The notes under the pieces: model-generated | Seen by the model: only the letters and a program-made list of their open reading frames with translations | What the model was told of the DNA's origin: nothing | The model's database searches: none | NCBI GenBank assembly: GCA_001602865.1 | Contig: LUZF01000007.1 | Coordinates: 1-59,088, forward strand | Direction of reading: 5' to 3' | Length of the DNA stretch: 59,088 nucleotides | Source of the DNA: Bacteroidales bacterium Bact_14 | GTDB lineage: Bacteria; Bacteroidota; Bacteroidia; Bacteroidales; UBA932 | Made by a program: the position numbers and the translations under genes | Shown here: one piece after another, positions 57,202-59,088 of the stretch | How the letters are laid out: every line of letters starts with the position of its first letter | Numbering within the stretch: the first letter of the stretch is position 1

Positions 57202-57270
57202 ATTCCGGGCGAAGCCTTTCTGTCATTCCGAGCGAAGCCTTTCTGCCATTTCGAGCGAAGCGCAGCGAAG
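57202..57270 (+). repeat. Three tandem 23-bp repeats
   Basis: Units at 57202-57224, 57225-57247 and 57248-57270. The first two differ at two positions; the third keeps the first half (ATTTCGAGCGAAGC) and then changes to CGCAGCGAAG. The units resemble a short dispersed repeat seen at the miaA end. Confidence 0.75.
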
Positions 57271-57284
57271 TCGAGAAATCTTAG

Positions 57285-57292
57285 TATATTTG
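57285..57292 (+). promoter_or_regulatory. -7 box for the second polyprenyl synthase
   Basis: TATATTTG, 8 bases before the ATG at 57301, directly after the tandem repeats. Confidence 0.6.
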
Positions 57293-57300
57293 TTATTGCT

Positions 57301-58254
57301 ATGATGACTGACGAGGAAATGAAACAGACCCTGAAGGGGCTGTTCGAGGGCCTGGAATTTCAGGCGGAACCGGCCGGGTTGTACGACCCGCTGCGATATA
57401 TGATGTCGATCGGGGGGAAGCGCATCCGGCCGCACCTTTGCCTCCTTGCTTTCTCGCTCTTCGACGAAGTCGCGGACGACCGCATCCTGGAGCCGGCGGC
57501 GGGCCTGGAGATCTTCCACGCCTTCACGCTGCTCCACGACGATATTATGGACAAGTCTGATACCCGCCGGGGCCACGAGACCGTCTGGAAGCGCTGGGAT
57601 GTGAATACCGCCATCCTCTCCGGCGACGTGATGTCAATCGAGAGCTTCCGCCGGATGGCCTACGCGCCGCGCGAAGTCCTGCCGCTCGTCCTTTCCGTCT
57701 TCACGAAGACGGCGGCGCAGGTCTGCGACGGCCAGCAGCTGGATATGGACTTTGAGAGCCGCGACCGGGTTCCGATGGCCGAATATATGGAGATGATCGG
57801 GCTGAAGACCGCGGTCCTGCTGGCCTGCAGCGCCCAGATCGGCGCGCTGATCGGCGGCGCCTCGGGCTTCGAGGCCCGCGCGCTCTATGACTACGGCTAC
57901 GACCTCGGCCTTGCGTTCCAGATCGCCGACGACTACCTCGACGTCTATGCCGATCCCGCCGTCTTCGGCAAGCCCGTCGGCGGCGACATCCGCAACAACA
58001 AGAAGAGCTGGATGCTTCTCCGCGCCTTCGAAAAGATCGGGGACACCGCCGATCTGGAATCCGCGATGCAGATCGCGGACCCCCAGCTGAAATACGATAC
58101 CGTCCGCGGTATCTACGATGCGCTGGACGTCGCCGGCGACGCGCGCGCCGAAATCGCCCGCTACACCGCCCGGGCGCTGGACCACGTAAAGGACATTGAC
58201 CGCGACGGGGCGCTGGCGCGCTTCGCGCAGTCGCTGGTCGGACGGGTGAAATGA
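57301..58254 (+). CDS. Polyprenyl diphosphate synthase (second of two)
   Basis: A 317-residue trans-prenyltransferase. GGKRIRPHL (residues 38-46) precedes the first aspartate-rich motif DDIMD (80-84), and the second motif is DDYLD near 213. Aromatic and bulky residues just before the first motif (IFHAFTLLH) suggest a short product such as farnesyl or geranylgeranyl diphosphate, though this is inference. The synthase at 30848 would then extend such a product. ATG-ATG at 57301/57304 gives two possible starts. Its TGA overlaps the U32 gene start. Confidence 0.9.
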   Translation: MMTDEEMKQTLKGLFEGLEFQAEPAGLYDPLRYMMSIGGKRIRPHLCLLAFSLFDEVADDRILEPAAGLEIFHAFTLLHDDIMDKSDTRRGHETVWKRWDVNTAILSGDVMSIESFRRMAYAPREVLPLVLSVFTKTAAQVCDGQQLDMDFESRDRVPMAEYMEMIGLKTAVLLACSAQIGALIGGASGFEARALYDYGYDLGLAFQIADDYLDVYADPAVFGKPVGGDIRNNKKSWMLLRAFEKIGDTADLESAMQIADPQLKYDTVRGIYDALDVAGDARAEIARYTARALDHVKDIDRDGALARFAQSLVGRVK

Positions 58255-59088
58255 TGGACAGGAAGGAACTGGAGATCATGTGCCCCGCAGGCAACTTCGA
58301 ATGCCTGCAGGCGGCGATCCAGGGCGGCGCCGACTCGGTCTATTTCGGCGTCGGCCGCCTGAATATGCGCTCCCATTCCGCCAACAACTTCGCCCCGGAG
58401 GAGCTCTTCGAGGTCTGCCGCATCTGCCGCGAAGCCGGCGTGAAATCCTACCTGACGCTGAACATCGTCCTTTACCAGGAGGACCTGGCGGAGATGCGCG
58501 CGGCGCTCGACGCCGCCCGCGCGGCGGGCGTGGACGCCGTCATCGCCTCCGATATGGCGGCCGTCTCCTATGCCCGCTCCATCGGCCTCGAGGTCCACGC
58601 CTCGACCCAGCTCAACGTCTCGAACGTCGAGGCGCTGCGCTTCTGGGCGCAGTTCGCCGACGTCGTCGTCCTCGCGCGCGAGTTGAACCTCGGCCAGGTC
58701 CGGGAAATCAGCGATACGATTGAACACGAGCGGATTACCGGCCCTTCCGGGGAGCTGGTGCGTATCGAGATGTTCGCCCACGGCGCCCTCTGTATGGCCG
58801 TTTCCGGGAAGTGCTACCTGAGCCTCCATACCTACGGCGCGTCCGCCAACCGCGGCGCCTGTATGCAGGTCTGCCGCCGCGGCTACGAGGTGACCGACCT
58901 CGAGACCGGCAACCGGCTGGAAATCGACAACAAGTACATCATGTCCCCGAAGGACCTCTGTACCATCGGGTTTATGGACAAGATCGCCGCCGCCGGCGTC
59001 CGGGTCTTCAAGATCGAAGGCCGGGCCCGCAGCGCGGAATACGTGAAGCGCTGCGCCGCCTGCTACCGGCGCGCCGCGGACGCCGTCT
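58251..59088 (+). CDS. Peptidase U32 family protein (partial)
   Basis: The frame is open from ATG 58251 (or 58254) to the window's right edge, giving 279 codons. The start ELEIMCPAGNFECLQAAIQG and the later AISDMAAV-like barrel strands (VIASDMAAVSYARSIGLEVH) and CMAVSGKCYLSLHTYG with NRGACMQVCRRGYE match the U32 family, which includes RlhA and TrhP, enzymes that hydroxylate rRNA or tRNA with iron-sulfur help. The conserved cysteines are present. Peptidase activity is doubtful for most members. It overlaps the polyprenyl synthase stop by 4 bases. The C-terminal part is missing. Confidence 0.85.
   Translation, partial: MMDRKELEIMCPAGNFECLQAAIQGGADSVYFGVGRLNMRSHSANNFAPEELFEVCRICREAGVKSYLTLNIVLYQEDLAEMRAALDAARAAGVDAVIASDMAAVSYARSIGLEVHASTQLNVSNVEALRFWAQFADVVVLARELNLGQVREISDTIEHERITGPSGELVRIEMFAHGALCMAVSGKCYLSLHTYGASANRGACMQVCRRGYEVTDLETGNRLEIDNKYIMSPKDLCTIGFMDKIAAAGVRVFKIEGRARSAEYVKRCAACYRRAADAV

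Noticed and set aside
57202-57270. CRISPR-like array
   Set aside because: The 23-bp units are directly adjacent with no spacers, only three copies, and no cas genes nearby.

Overview
The window looks like chromosomal DNA of a GC-rich member of the Bacteroidales (Bacteroidota). The evidence is the Bacteroidota-type -7 promoter box (TAnnTTTG) in front of many genes, a SusC/SusD pair with a hybrid two-component regulator, many lipoproteins with a lipobox cysteine, and lineage-typical families (DUF2723, DUF4271, a SUI1-type factor, a GldH-like lipoprotein, a PSP1/RicT protein). I see no rRNA, CRISPR array, insertion sequence or phage gene. The only RNA gene I can support is one tRNA-Pro(UGG). No gene-free stretch exceeds 300 bases. 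The genus cannot be fixed from this sequence alone.

Layout. 1-1.6 kb: the end of a transketolase gene, then an ECF sigma factor, a one-pass membrane protein and a Spy-like periplasmic protein. 1.7-5.7 kb: lolD, tRNA-Pro, a tandem ABM-domain lipoprotein, and a leftward operon SUI1-DUF4271-hemD-rnpA-yidD. 5.7-12.4 kb: a large DUF2723 membrane glycosyltransferase-like protein, an rRNA methyltransferase-like gene, and a beta-propeller lipoprotein with a CXXCH motif coupled to a DUF6057-like membrane protein. 12.4-21.4 kb: a minimal polysaccharide-utilisation-type locus (SusD, SusC and a divergent hybrid sensor/regulator) with no enzyme beside it. 21.4-29.3 kb: pgk, lgt, and a TolC/HlyD/RND efflux operon. 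29.3-38 kb: thioredoxin, a small barrel protein, a tightly overlapped cluster (LOG, polyprenyl synthase, DNA polymerase III delta', RicT, GldH-like, TrmB), then smpB, miaA and metK.

38-46 kb is the most interesting region. An Oar-like TonB-dependent receptor is followed by a lipoprotein built of BACON and OB-fold-like modules, a lipoprotein BACON plus DNA/RNA non-specific endonuclease, a small secreted protein and a secreted endonuclease/exonuclease/phosphatase-fold protein. Together they read as a candidate system for capturing, cutting and importing extracellular nucleic acid. An M3 metallopeptidase lipoprotein follows. 48-59 kb: a TolB-like propeller protein, an oxidoreductase, a leftward run rsgA-MATE-rnr-gpmI-manA, a second polyprenyl synthase, and a U32 peptidase-family gene cut by the window end.

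Between genes there is a family of roughly 70-bp palindromic elements (1632-1697, 22701-22772, 57115-57181), a 23-bp tandem repeat related to a short dispersed repeat, and a 110-bp nested palindrome. Several promoters sit only 4-8 bases from the start codon, which implies leaderless or nearly leaderless mRNAs. The DUF2723 gene contains no CATG at all, whereas the equally long RND gene contains about twenty.
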